NCBI GenBank assembly: GCA_947492745.1
Contig: CANLOE010000002.1
Span: forward strand, 113,161-177,160
DNA from: an uncultured Cyclobacteriaceae bacterium
GTDB taxonomy: Bacteria; Bacteroidota; Bacteroidia; Cytophagales; Cyclobacteriaceae
DNA: 64,000 bases
Direction: 5' to 3'
Position 1 is the stretch's first letter; every line of letters starts with the position of its first letter. Below the pieces are notes generated by a model that was not told the origin of the DNA, ran no database searches, and saw nothing but the letters and a program-made list of their open reading frames with translations. A program made the translations under genes and the position numbers. Below are positions 9,815 through 19,067 of the stretch, piece after piece.

Positions 9815-9974
9815 TACAAACTTAGCTTTTAAATACCACCTATCTTCCTGTTCATTTTGCTTCACTCTGCGTTGACAATCCTCGCGATAGCGCTGCTATC
9901 CCTGCGGTTATCGCCTTGATTGAAACCAAAATGACCCGCGGAATCTTATACGACATTTAAAACCCAAATTTGTA
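9815..9974 (-). mobile_element. Family A MITE, copy A2
   Basis: A 160-bp unit in the opposite orientation to A1 (TACAAACTTAGC to CCAAATTTGTA), flanked by TTA on both sides, with an intact central hairpin. Bases 9975-10254 beyond it show no other feature. Confidence 0.9.
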
Positions 9975-10254
9975 TTACAACCAATAGAAAATACGCAATA
10001 TCAACGCTGTATGTCATATAATATTTGGCAGAAAGCAAAAAAATGGAGTTCAAGTTACTGAAAAACAGATAGATGAGACGATGTGACCTTCCTATTGCGC
10101 CAGAAAATCGCTTGGTATTCAGTTAATTGCAAGTCGGTTATAGAGCAGACTATTGGAGGTAACCATAGCCGAGCTACATGAAATCCGGCAAAACCAAGAT
10201 TTGGTAAGTACTCATTCTACCTTGATCAAAAAAGTATCCAAGGAGAATACAGGT

Positions 10255-11067
10255 TCAGGAAAGTAACATCTCCAGTCCCAGAACATGGGCATTTTTCAAT
10301 GTATACGTATAACCGATATCGAACAGTTCTTTAGCCTTTCCGAGATCCATGCTTCCATATTTTTTCAGTCCTTCCGGTTCTATTAAGATATCGCACTCCT
10401 GTTTACTGATGTTGGTGTTGCCGTTAATGGCCATGAGCAGGCTTCTTTCGATAATTACTTTTACATTTCTTACATCAAAATCATTATCGATAGGGTTAGA
10501 GTGACAGCCGATGATAATGTCACAATACTTTCGGATGGGCGCGACTGGGAGATTGTCCATAATCCCTCCATCGACTAAGGTATGTTCATTGAAAGTGATG
10601 GGTTCAAAAATAACGGGAATACATGCTGAACCGACCATCGGTTTACTCAATTCACCGGTATCAAAATAGATGGCCCTACCTTTTCGCAGCTCCGTAGCGG
10701 CTACGGTAACGGGTATTTTCAAGGCCGAGAAATTATTTTCGGGGATATATTTCTTGATAACATTTTCCAGTGCGTCCAATTTCAAAAATCCTCTCCTGAA
10801 CATCGTTGGGCGGACGGTTGATAGAAATCCTGTTTTTATGATAATTTCGAGAATTTCATCGGCCTTATATCCGTAGGAGTACAAGGCACCTATGATGGCC
10901 CCTGCACTCGTACCGGAAATGTGGGAGATAGTGGGCAGACCCAGTTCTTCCAGTGCTTTGAGAGTTCCAAGATGTGCTATACCCCTTGCCCCTCCACCGG
11001 ATAAAACCAGTCCTATTTTGGGTGAAGGGCCGGCAAATTTTTCCTTATCATTGGACGGAACAGTCAT
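10255..11067 (-). CDS. Patatin-like phospholipase / RssA-type serine hydrolase
   Basis: A 270-residue patatin-fold acyl hydrolase, predicted to deacylate phospholipids in the cytoplasm. Motifs in order are the oxyanion loop LSGGGARGIAHLG (about 23-35), the nucleophile elbow SGTSAGAIIG with Ser about 53, and the catalytic Asp motif VDGGIMDNLPV (about 165-175). There is no signal peptide, so it resembles the RssA/YchK-like intracellular group. It is 26 bases downstream of the MBL hydrolase on the same strand, so the two are probably co-transcribed. Confidence 0.93.
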   Translation of the reverse strand: MTVPSNDKEKFAGPSPKIGLVLSGGGARGIAHLGTLKALEELGLPTISHISGTSAGAIIGALYSYGYKADEILEIIIKTGFLSTVRPTMFRRGFLKLDALENVIKKYIPENNFSALKIPVTVAATELRKGRAIYFDTGELSKPMVGSACIPVIFEPITFNEHTLVDGGIMDNLPVAPIRKYCDIIIGCHSNPIDNDFDVRNVKVIIERSLLMAINGNTNISKQECDILIEPEGLKKYGSMDLGKAKELFDIGYTYTLKNAHVLGLEMLLS

Positions 11068-11093
11068 GGTTTAGGTATGTTTTGGTTGTCAGA

Positions 11094-11933
11094 TCAAAGA
11101 ATTTCCCTTAAAGCAAATGTGTTGTCAAGTTTAATTCCTTTTTCAGTGCGTTTAACAGTACAGCACTCATGTTGAGCGTCGTGTTCGAAAAACAGGACAT
11201 GCCCTTCGTCTACTGCTTTTGTCAGTACTTCGTTTTTTTCCTCCATTGTGAGCAATGGCCTGGTATCATATCCCATAACATAAGGCAAGCCTATATGGGC
11301 CGTAGATGGTATTAGATCGCCCATAAATACTATGGTTTTATCCTTGTATTTTATCTTCGGCAGCATTTGTTTGTCGGTGTGCCCATCGACCATTAGGATA
11401 TCAAAAGCTTCAAATGGAGAAGTATCCATAGGCACATAATTCAAGTGTCCACTTTCTTGCATCGGCAATATGTTCTCGGACAAAAAACTGGCTTTTTCTC
11501 TAGGGTTCGGATGAGTGGCCCACTCCCAGTGAGCCTCGTTGGACCAGTAGTTGGCATTGGGAAATGTGAGTTCGGGTTGCTTATCACCGATCTTCCTGAC
11601 ACCACCACCACAATGATCGAAATGAAGGTGTGTCAAAAACATGTCCGTAATCTCTAAAGGCGAAAACCCGGCCTTTTTTATAGAGCCTTCTAAAGACGCT
11701 TCACCATGTAGATGATAATGACCGAAGAATTTTTCGTTTTGCTTATCGCCGATACCATTATCTATAAGGATAAGTCTTTCGCCATCCTCTATCAATAGGC
11801 AGCGCATGGCCCAGCTGCATAAGTTGTTATCATCAGCGGGTGTAGTGCGTTGCCAAAGACTTTTAGGAACTACACCGAACATGGCACCGCCATCCAGTTT
11901 GAAAAATCCAGTATCTATTACATGTAGTTGCAT
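11094..11933 (-). CDS. MBL-fold metallo-hydrolase
   Basis: A 279-residue metallo-beta-lactamase-fold hydrolase with two metal sites. The signature THLHFDHCGGG (HxHxDH) is at about 102-112. Further ligands appear in MVDGHTDKQ (about 180), VFMGDLIPS (about 205) and EHDAQHECC (about 250). The strands MQLHVIDTGFFKLDGG at the N-terminus resemble the lactonase-like/YflN-type branch. It is the first gene of a likely two-gene unit with the patatin-like gene. The substrate is not evident: a lactone or another ester is possible. Confidence 0.9.
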   Translation of the reverse strand: MQLHVIDTGFFKLDGGAMFGVVPKSLWQRTTPADDNNLCSWAMRCLLIEDGERLILIDNGIGDKQNEKFFGHYHLHGEASLEGSIKKAGFSPLEITDMFLTHLHFDHCGGGVRKIGDKQPELTFPNANYWSNEAHWEWATHPNPREKASFLSENILPMQESGHLNYVPMDTSPFEAFDILMVDGHTDKQMLPKIKYKDKTIVFMGDLIPSTAHIGLPYVMGYDTRPLLTMEEKNEVLTKAVDEGHVLFFEHDAQHECCTVKRTEKGIKLDNTFALREIL

Positions 11934-12075
11934 TGGGTATCGGTTCAGTGGTTAACTACGGAGCCATCGATTGTCTCTCCGTTTTCAAGTATACGTAAAT
12001 CGTGGGAAACTCTGTAAGGACTTGGAACTATTTTAACTCGAAATTTTCAGTGAATTGTTTATCACATGATCGTAA

Positions 12076-12389
12076 TACAAATTTATGTTTTAAAGGTTAC
12101 ATGAATATTTTATACAAATTTAGGTTTTAAATGTCGTATAAGATTCCGCTGGTCATTTTGTTTCAATCAAGGCGAGAACCGCAGGAATAGCAGCGCTATC
12201 CCGAGGATTGTCAACGCAGAGTGAAGCAAAATGAACAGGAAGATAGGCGATAGTTGAAAGCTAAGTTTATATTACAGGCATTTTATCCTAGTCCAAATCG
12301 CTTGATAGCAGCACTAGCATGAGAATTTTCAAGGCAGGATAAGGCAAAGTGAACAAAAAGATATGCGACTTTTGAAAGGTAAGTATGTA
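12076..12389 (+). repeat. Old diverged family A element, split by A3
   Basis: TACAAATTTATGTTTTAAAG opens the unit and AAGTATGTA closes it, with TAA on both sides (12073-12075, 12390-12392). Its body is recognisable but strongly diverged (cttGATAGCAGCACTAGCatg in the centre). A younger family A copy sits inside, which shows two activity periods for the same family. Confidence 0.75.
12113..12271 (+). mobile_element. Family A MITE, copy A3
   Basis: A 159-bp unit (TACAAATTTAGG to AAGTTTATA) with TTA on both sides, belonging to the sub-variant with CCGCTGG and AATAGC...GCTATCCC. It is inserted into an older copy of the same family. Confidence 0.88.
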
Positions 12390-12513
12390 TAAATCTAAAA
12401 TCAGGCAATAACCTTGTGGTGACTTCGAACCATAACCAAGCTTTTATTTCACTTACCTCTTTCAAGACCGAATTACCAATGGTAAATTTGAGTCAAAATA
12501 TTGTTGGTAACAA

Positions 12514-12548
12514 AAAAAACAGACTCCGATATTTTCGGAGTCTGTTTT
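12514..12548 (-). terminator. Terminator downstream of accA
   Basis: AAAACAGACTCCGA and TCGGAGTCTGTTTT form a 14-bp stem with a short loop and flanking A/T runs, about 100 bases after the accA stop. Confidence 0.88.
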
Positions 12549-12649
12549 ATATTTTCATTGATTCCTTTTGAAATACTGACCTAAATAAGGGTATTATTCT
12601 ATTTAAACCCTTATTTCACGGCAAGTTGGGTAACCTTAAAAACAGGTAG

Positions 12650-13597
12650 CTATTCCACGATTTCACCCATTTTCGAAAACTTCTCTATCCGCTGGTCAAT
12701 GCGCTCCTGTTCGCTGAGCGCCTTTAGCTGAGCGGTAGCTTCTAAAATAGTTTCTTTCACGGTTTTGGCCATTTCTTTTATATTGATATGTGCCCCTCCC
12801 AGAGGTTCTTTTATGATTCCATCGATCAACTTCAAGCCCAACATATCTTTTGCTGCAAGCTTCAAAGCTTCTGCCGCCTCTTCTTTGTATTCCCAGCTTC
12901 TCCATAATATGGAAGAGCAGGATTCGGGAGAAATTACCGAATACCATGTATTTTCGAGCATCAATACCCTGTCACCGATAGCTATACCCAACGCCCCTCC
13001 AGAAGCGCCTTCCCCTATTACGATACAAATAACGGGTACCTTCAACATGAACATCTCTTTTAGGTTTCTGGCGATGGCCTCAGCCTGTCCACGCTCTTCG
13101 GCTTCAAGACCTGGATAAGCACCCGGCGTATCGATGAGCGTCACAATAGGTTTATTGAACTTCTCAGCTATCTTCATCAAACGCAAGGCTTTGCGATAGC
13201 CCTCAGGGTTGGGCATTCCGAAATTACGCATCTGTCTGTCCTTGGTATTCCTTCCCTTTTGCTGTCCTAAAATCATAAATGTCTGTCCATCGATGGTACC
13301 GAGACCTCCAATCATGGCCTTATCATCTTTGACGGTCCTATCTCCATGAAGTTCTATGAAATCATCCGTCATTTCATAGATATAATCTAGAGCATAAGGT
13401 CGGTCGGGATGACGGGATAACTGGACTCGCTGCCATCGCGTCAAATTGTGAAAAGTTTCCTTCTTTAGGTGTTTTATCTTTTCTTCCAGCGATTTTACCG
13501 CCTCGTTTACATTTACGTCGCTATCAGTGGCCAACCTCCTCATATCCTCTAATTTAGCCTCTAATGCTACAATCGGTTTCTCAAAATCCAAAAGCAT
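12650..13597 (-). CDS. accA: Acetyl-CoA carboxylase carboxyltransferase subunit alpha
   Basis: The alpha subunit of acetyl-CoA carboxylase, which with AccD transfers carboxyl from carboxybiotin to acetyl-CoA to make malonyl-CoA, the first step of fatty-acid synthesis. The 315 residues match the usual bacterial length. Recognisable segments are the helical N-terminus ending in [21 protein letters not shown], the CoA-site stretch [19 protein letters not shown] (about 155-173), and [17 protein letters not shown] (about 195-211). The gene is alone, with a clear terminator after it. Confidence 0.97.
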   Translation of the reverse strand: MLLDFEKPIVALEAKLEDMRRLATDSDVNVNEAVKSLEEKIKHLKKETFHNLTRWQRVQLSRHPDRPYALDYIYEMTDDFIELHGDRTVKDDKAMIGGLGTIDGQTFMILGQQKGRNTKDRQMRNFGMPNPEGYRKALRLMKIAEKFNKPIVTLIDTPGAYPGLEAEERGQAEAIARNLKEMFMLKVPVICIVIGEGASGGALGIAIGDRVLMLENTWYSVISPESCSSILWRSWEYKEEAAEALKLAAKDMLGLKLIDGIIKEPLGGAHINIKEMAKTVKETILEATAQLKALSEQERIDQRIEKFSKMGEIVE

Positions 13598-13727
13598 GGT
13601 CGTTTGTTTAAGGTTACAATATTATTAAGTTATATCCTTTAAAGAAATGAAATTGCTTCATTTCTATCAAGAATTAAGAAGTGTAATACACAAATAAAAA
13701 AAAAGTAAATTATTTAACAAGTACATA

Positions 13728-13758
13728 TTGCATTTGACAATCCAAAAATATACTTTTG
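13728..13758 (+). promoter_or_regulatory. Promoter candidate for the tRNA-Asp genes
   Basis: TTG at 13728-13730 and TACTTTTG at 13751-13758 are separated by 20 bases, matching the Bacteroidota TTG/TAnnTTTG pattern. It lies about 130 bases before the first tRNA gene and 130 bases behind accA, facing the tRNAs. Confidence 0.55.
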
Positions 13759-13886
13759 CATCACCTTAAACGAAAGGAACAAAACAAAATTATAAATAAT
13801 CAATCTTATTGAAAAGAATTAATTTATCAGTTTTTATAAATAAAACAGTTAAATTAATTTAAATACTCATCGTTTTAGAATAGTAT

Positions 13887-13960
13887 GGTCTGGTAGTTCA
13901 GTTGGTTAGAATGCCTGCCTGTCACGCAGGAGGTCGCGGGTTCGAGTCCCGTCCAGACCG
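13887..13960 (+). tRNA. tRNA-Asp (GTC), copy 1
   Basis: A 74-base cloverleaf. Acceptor arms GGTCTGG/CCAGACC, anticodon stem CCTGC/GCAGG with loop CTGTCAC (anticodon GTC), T-arm GCGGGTTCGAGTCCCGT and discriminator G. CCA is not encoded. A short hairpin CGAATC/GATTCG with a T-run follows at 13968-13994. Confidence 0.98.
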
Positions 13961-13967
13961 CAAGGTT

Positions 13968-13994
13968 CGAATCAAAAGATTCGGATTTTTTTTA
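13968..13994 (+). terminator. Terminator after tRNA-Asp copy 1
   Basis: CGAATC-aaaa-GATTCG followed by eight T residues, directly after the tRNA. It is probably weak, because the second tRNA follows 90 bases later. Confidence 0.6.
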
Positions 13995-14050
13995 ATCTTC
14001 TATAAGGATGAGTTAATAGGGTTATAGAATTTTTATATTTATACAATATT

Positions 14051-14124
14051 GGTCTGGTAGTTCAGTTGGTTAGAATGCCTGCCTGTCACGCAGGAGGTCG
14101 CGGGTTCGAGTCCCGTCCAGACCG
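14051..14124 (+). tRNA. tRNA-Asp (GTC), copy 2
   Basis: Sequence identical to the first copy over all 74 bases, 90 bases downstream. The flanking hairpin is also near-duplicated, so the pair arose from a tandem duplication of about 164 bases. Confidence 0.98.
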
Positions 14125-14128
14125 CAAG

Positions 14129-14156
14129 GTCCGAATCAAAAGATTCGGACCTTTTT
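14129..14156 (+). terminator. Terminator after tRNA-Asp copy 2
   Basis: GGTCCGAATC-aaaa-GATTCGGACC with a following T-run. The stem is longer than the one after copy 1, so this is the likely end of the tRNA transcript. Confidence 0.85.
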
Positions 14157-14531
14157 ATTTAAAAAAAAGTAACATACTCCCTCCTTCGACTAATTACATC
14201 ATCTACAGTAAAATAAGTTTTCCTTTTTTCACGATTTTTTTTAAAAAAAAAGTTCGTAATTATCTGACTTTAAGTATCTTTGTGTATCTGATTAAGTACT
14301 GGTTATACTTATTATCAGGTATTCATTTTTTTATTAAGGTTAATTAAGGTTAAGTTTTTTTGTGGGCTGGTTACCCGATTTATACAAAAAAACATTTTTT
14401 TTACAAGGTCGGGGTGGTTCCCGACCTTTCCTTTATTATTACCTATTATGACCGCTACTATTCTCTTGCCACAAGAGAATACGTAAAAATATATGCCTTT
14501 TTTCTTATGCATTTCCTTCGGAACATAACTT

Positions 14532-14640
14532 AGAGACTGTTTTAAATTATATTCAAAATTTATAATCACTTATTTTGGATAGGACCGAGCGTTAAAATAA
14601 TGCCCCGAGGGCATTATTGGTGAAGGGGCCGGTCTGCCGC
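14532..14640 (+). repeat. Family E element, long variant, left part
   Basis: Begins AGAGACTGTTTT and shares about 110 bases with the E copies at 24490 and 37612, including the hairpin AATAATGCCC-CGA-GGGCATTATT. After that the interior differs. Similarity to the flank of the 24490 copy resumes near 14910 (atcaatatcgaccaaatg), so this may be a longer form of the element. The gap 14157-14531 holds nothing else supported. Confidence 0.6.
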
Positions 14641-15255
14641 GCAGGAGTAAGCGCTTGGCCGACTTTAGGCGAAAACGGAGTTCAGGGCGGATAGAGAACA
14701 TGTTGACCACGATTGGAACGATGAAAACGCAACACGTCCAAAATACTCTCCTCAAAAACGGGGTATAGATTGGCCGACTGTTAACATCAGTAGTATAGAT
14801 AAGTATACAAGTCTGTTTCTTTATTACCGGACTGTAAAGGTTTTGGGGCATCATTACGGGCAATATCTGTCGTAAATATCAACCATTGTGTCAAAGCGGT
14901 AGCGACGATTAAAAATCAATATCGACCAAATGAAAACAAAAGAGATACAGTTACAACGGTCTTTTATTCCAAACACCGGACAATGCGGGAAGTATATCTC
15001 AAAAGAAATCCTAATGGAAATACCTATGCAAATCATCTCATGACCAAAAAAAGGTAGAGTTTATCCCATATACTCCTTGGGTCGAAACTACTCTCCCCCC
15101 CTACTCCCGCTCTTTATGATTATCCTATGACAACACACATTTGCTGATTTCCTTCCAAATATTTGGTGCAAAATCGTAATGCCTTTTGGACTACCCGGTC
15201 TATTCAAAATCCACAAACTTCTGATCAGTAGAAGTATACGCATCTGTTTTTTTAA
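14641..15255. other. Gene-free stretch, possible interior of a long E element
   Basis: No reading frame with recognisable protein features. Bases 14905-14950 resemble the sequence following the E copy at 24490-24873. Nothing else is supported. Confidence 0.3.
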
Positions 15256-15421
15256 CCCAAAATGATCCATAGGATTTCGTTATGAGAGCATAATTACAAT
15301 AAAATCAGCGGCTTAGGTGAGGAGGCCTTTGTATCATTAGGATGACGAACCTGCATAGCGTAAAACAGCTGATTTTGAAGCAATTTATGTTCGTAATAGG
15401 AAGGCTATTGATCATTTTGGG
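15256..15421 (-). mobile_element. Family B palindromic element, copy B2
   Basis: An uninterrupted 166-bp copy from CCCAAAATGATCC to ATCATTTTGGG with perfect TTTAA duplications on both sides. The two arms are complementary over most of about 65 bases each (for example AAAATCAGCGG against CAGCTGATTTT), so it can fold into one long hairpin. The gap 15422-15821 after it shows no other feature. Confidence 0.88.
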
Positions 15422-15821
15422 TTTAATCATTGCTGTTGAATGCTTCAATTCTTATGTATCAAAAAAGTAAATCCACTTCAATTACCCTCTAAAGAAGTCC
15501 ACAAAACCTTTTAGCTCACGGTATCCTGACACTTGTCCAAACCCCTGATCTCTATTATCTTTAAACCTAGCTCATCTTATGAAAATTACAGGAAGATTAC
15601 TGATAAGATCAGACATTCATGGACTTTCATAAAGTTTCCCATCATTGTACACAATATTGAGCAAACTATGAATTTTTAAGTGGTACAAGTGTCCAATGGG
15701 TAAGAACGGGCATGTAAAATAGTAGCTCTATATAGATTGCAAAACAGCTTTTAGAAATGAGTATTCTATAGCGGTTTCGAAAAACGATTTTCAATTATTT
15801 GAAGGATTTTAACGTATTATT

Positions 15822-18479
15822 TTGGATCAAGATTTTTTTACGGCAACAGGCAAGGTATGGGATGCAAAAGACCTCCCAAAAGACACTATAAAGACTACCT
15901 TTCATCAAGAAATCATGGATGAAATCATCCGTTCGGTCAAAGGGGGGGCCGCTCAATCCGTAGTACTATCAGGAGAGTACGGTACGGGAAAATCAACGCT
16001 CATCAAAATGGCCGCCCAGCAATTGTTCCAGGAAGGGTGGACGATTTTCCAAGCTTCGTCCAATGATATCGTAGCAGGCCAGCGCTATATTGGTGACTTT
16101 GAGCAAAACGTCAAGAATATTATCGAAGGCCTCCAACAAAAGAAAAAATCGTTGTGGGTCGTTCCACGCTTTCATGAATTGTATCATGTAGGCAAACATG
16201 AGCAAAACCCCGTCGGTGCATTGGACATGCTACTGCCCTATTGTCAATCGGGACAGATAAAAATCATCGGCGAGACCCACCCAAGGTTTTTGGAAAAGAT
16301 AACTCAATATCGACCTCAAATACGAGAAACTTTCGACATTATCCGTATTAATGGATTGGATAAAGAAGATACACTGAGCCTGACCAAACAATGGATGGCC
16401 CAAGATAAAAACCAATTACTATGGCGCAACATGTCTTCGGGTAAAATGGAGGAGGTATACTATCTGGCCCAGCAGTACCTGAACTATCAAGACAATCCGG
16501 GAATGTTCTTCAACGTACTGAAACAGACCAAAAGCTTACTTATCTCCAAGAAGAAGAAAGAAAAAGCCCTTGAAATAAGCGATTTTATCGAAGCCATAGC
16601 CCAACAGACGGGTCTGCCCAAGGAAATACTGGATGAGCGTACCACCTTGGATATCGATGCCTTGCAAAAGCGGTTTTCCAAACATGTTATCGGTCAGGGA
16701 GAAGCTATAAATGCTATTATCGATAGAGTCGCCATGATAAAGGCCGGCCTTACAGATCCCAGTCGTCCTTTGGGGGTATTCCTCTTCGTAGGCCCCACAG
16801 GAACAGGCAAAACAGAAATAGCCAAAATGCTGACCCAATTCCTGTTCAGTACCGAAAAGAAGATGGTTCGACTGGACATGAGTGAATTCCAAACCGCTGA
16901 TAGTGTGTACCGCATCATCGGAGATGGAAATGATGTCTCCGAAAATATGGCCCTGGTCAATAAAATAAGGAAGAACCCTTTCTCCGTAGTCCTTTTGGAC
17001 GAGTTTGAAAAGGCACATCCCAACATATGGGACCTGTTCCTTCAGGTATTCGACGATGGCCGACTTACTGACCAGCGTGGAGATGTAGCGGATTTCCGAC
17101 AGTCGATCATCATCATGACTTCCAATGCAGGCGCCAGTATACCTACCCATATCTCTGTAGGTTTCAATACTCCACCGAGCACCTACTCTCAAGATAAGAT
17201 ACGAAACACCATAGAGCAAGTGTTCCGGCCGGAGTTTATCAACCGTATTGACCGTATCGTTGCTTTCAAGCCACTAAGTGAGGCCTCTGTTCGTAGGATT
17301 TTAAAAAACGAACTGAAAAATGTGCTAAGACGTCGTGGACTCAGACGGAAAAAATGGGCCGTGGAGTGGGAAGAATCCGCTTTGGATTTTTTGATGGAAA
17401 AGGGATACTCCAGCCACTTGGGTGCACGTCCCATGAAGCGCGCCATAGAACAGCATCTTTTAGCTCCACTGGCCCTAACGATAGTCAAAAACCAATACCC
17501 TGATGGCGATCAGTTCTTGTTTGTTAAAAAGGAAGGCAACAAGCTCAAAGTGGAGTTTGTCGATCCTGATGAACCCGAGATCAAGTGGACTCAAAGACAG
17601 GATATCCTAGCACATCAAGCCACTAAAGTAAGTACAATGACCTTAGCGCCTATCGCGTTGAATGCGGCGGGTGAGCTGGCAGAGTTCGAGGTTCTGAAAA
17701 TACAACTGGAACAATTGGACCAAGTTACCCGTAAGGTAGGCCTGGAACCTAAAAAAGACTCCTTACTGAAACAGATGAGCAATCCCGAGTTCTGGTCTTC
17801 CGAAGACCGTTTCTCGGTGCTTTCCGAAATTGAGTTCATAGACCGGTTTCAGGAAGGTCTACAGACAGCCCGCTCACTTTACGAGCGACTGGACCACCCC
17901 GAGAAAAAGAGGTTGAGCTATCCTAAGGATATCCTACAGCGCTTGGCTCTTCGTTTGATTATTTTGCAAAGAGCCTCAGAGGCGTATAAGACGGGACAGC
18001 CCCAAAATGCCTTTCTTAGAATCTATGTTGAAGAGCTTCATCATGGTCAGGGACCTATTTTCCTAAACCGTCTGATACACATGTACCAACAATGGGCCAA
18101 GTCCAGAAAAATGCACTTCGAACTGCTCAGTGACCCGAATGAGCTACTGGGCAAAACCTTCGCCATTAGTGGGTTTGGGGCATTTCAAACGCTGTATAAA
18201 GAAGAAGGTATTCACTCTTGGGATTACAAAGTAAAAAACAGGTCGCATAAAATCTCACTGAAAATCGAAGTAGTACCACAGCGTGAAATCAACCCTAAGC
18301 AGATAGCTCTATCGGATATGGCAAAAGGGGCTTTTGAAAAGTATAAGCCCAGTCTGAAACTACTGAGAAAGTATAAAGGCGATCCCGTCAAAGAAATCGT
18401 CGATAACCGTTTGGGTTGGAGAACCTCCAAACCCGAACTGGTATGGTCGGGTAATTTTGATATTATGGCCCTTGAGTAA
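15822..18479 (+). CDS. Clp-type AAA+ ATPase fused to a release-factor-like domain
   Basis: An 885-residue protein with two AAA+ modules and an unusual tail. D1 (about 1-255) has Walker A GEYGTGKST (51-59), but its Walker B position reads LWVVPRFHEL, with Pro-Arg instead of Asp-Glu. D2 (about 280-580) looks complete: GPTGTGKT (324-331), VVLLDEFEKAH (about 389), sensor-1 TSNAG, arginine-finger region EFINRIDRI and sensor-2 GAR (about 533). No Clp N-domain or ClpB middle domain is present. The tail (about 615-820) resembles RF2: NPEFWSSEDR, HMYQQWAKSRKMHFELL and YKEEGIHSWDY align with RF2's coiled domain and domain 2, but SPF and GGQ are both missing. TTG is used as start; an in-frame TAA lies three codons before it. 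Flanked by repeats, no operon partner. Confidence 0.85.
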   Translation: MDQDFFTATGKVWDAKDLPKDTIKTTFHQEIMDEIIRSVKGGAAQSVVLSGEYGTGKSTLIKMAAQQLFQEGWTIFQASSNDIVAGQRYIGDFEQNVKNIIEGLQQKKKSLWVVPRFHELYHVGKHEQNPVGALDMLLPYCQSGQIKIIGETHPRFLEKITQYRPQIRETFDIIRINGLDKEDTLSLTKQWMAQDKNQLLWRNMSSGKMEEVYYLAQQYLNYQDNPGMFFNVLKQTKSLLISKKKKEKALEISDFIEAIAQQTGLPKEILDERTTLDIDALQKRFSKHVIGQGEAINAIIDRVAMIKAGLTDPSRPLGVFLFVGPTGTGKTEIAKMLTQFLFSTEKKMVRLDMSEFQTADSVYRIIGDGNDVSENMALVNKIRKNPFSVVLLDEFEKAHPNIWDLFLQVFDDGRLTDQRGDVADFRQSIIIMTSNAGASIPTHISVGFNTPPSTYSQDKIRNTIEQVFRPEFINRIDRIVAFKPLSEASVRRILKNELKNVLRRRGLRRKKWAVEWEESALDFLMEKGYSSHLGARPMKRAIEQHLLAPLALTIVKNQYPDGDQFLFVKKEGNKLKVEFVDPDEPEIKWTQRQDILAHQATKVSTMTLAPIALNAAGELAEFEVLKIQLEQLDQVTRKVGLEPKKDSLLKQMSNPEFWSSEDRFSVLSEIEFIDRFQEGLQTARSLYERLDHPEKKRLSYPKDILQRLALRLIILQRASEAYKTGQPQNAFLRIYVEELHHGQGPIFLNRLIHMYQQWAKSRKMHFELLSDPNELLGKTFAISGFGAFQTLYKEEGIHSWDYKVKNRSHKISLKIEVVPQREINPKQIALSDMAKGAFEKYKPSLKLLRKYKGDPVKEIVDNRLGWRTSKPELVWSGNFDIMALE

Positions 18480-18498
18480 AAGGTCGATCTTATGCCAA

Positions 18499-19063
18499 TA
18501 CAAACTTACCTCTCAGGTTTTGCCCAGCCATTCCCTGATTGCCTCCATAGCCTTGAACACCTTGTTCTTGAAGCGTTGTTTGATGTGCTTCCAGACCTGT
18601 TCACAGGGATTGAGCTCCGGTGTATAGGCGGGTATGTTGATCAGGAATATGTTTTCCGGGATCTGTATGTTCTTTGTGGAATGGAACCCGGCATTGTCAA
18701 CGACCACCATTTTGTACTCCTTGGGCCTGTGCAGTGATAGTCCCTGTAGGTATGCCTCGAATATCTTTGTGGAGACCCCTTCCGGCGCGCCTTCACCGAA
18801 AGGAACCCATCGGTACCTTCGGAGTTGTACTGCCCCCCCAGTTCTCAAGGCACCTCAGACTAATCCCAAGGTGGTTGGAAAAGTCCTGGCGCAAACCGAA
18901 ACGGCCTTCCTTCAAGCAGATCAGCGCATATACTCGACGTTCCTTACCTAAATTCGATTGCTTTGACTTAAGAGACCTTAAGGTGGAAAGGCTCTCTTTC
19001 ACCAATATTTCTATTCGTTTTCCCATAGATGAAATTATACGAATTTATAAACCCAAATTAGTA
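18499..19063 (-). mobile_element. IS630-family element, internally deleted
   Basis: Ends TACAAACTTACC (left) and CCAAATTAGTA (right) enclose remnants of an IS630-type transposase. The flanking triplets are CAA and TAA, one base different. At about 565 bp it is roughly half the size of a complete IS630 element. The last 30 bases (TTATACGAATTTATAAACCC...) resemble the end of family A MITEs, which makes this the likely source lineage of that family. Confidence 0.8.
18513..19026 (-). pseudogene. IS630 transposase remnant (two pieces)
   Basis: The N-terminal piece (18793-19026) contains a helix-turn-helix-like region ending LGISLRCLENWGG. The C-terminal piece (18513-18848) lies in another frame and keeps VVVDNAGFHS (second catalytic Asp) and NIPAYTPELNPCEQVW (catalytic Glu). 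The middle part with the first catalytic Asp is missing, and the pieces are joined out of frame. The product cannot be active. Confidence 0.88.
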
Positions 19064-19067
19064 TAAT

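Noticed and set aside
13887..14124. Integration site of a genomic island at tRNA-Asp
   Set aside because: No integrase and no partial tRNA copy at a distance; the second tRNA is a full tandem duplicate.
14570..14863. 97-residue frame ending in MPSGHYFNARSYPK, repeated at 37623-37817
   Set aside because: The shared ending is just translation of the family E hairpin; upstream parts differ and no coding signs are present.
16536..17219. 227-residue frame opposite the AAA+ gene
   Set aside because: Shadow of the conserved D2 region on the other strand.
18634..19066. Plus-strand frames across the IS630 remnant
   Set aside because: They are antisense to the transposase pieces.
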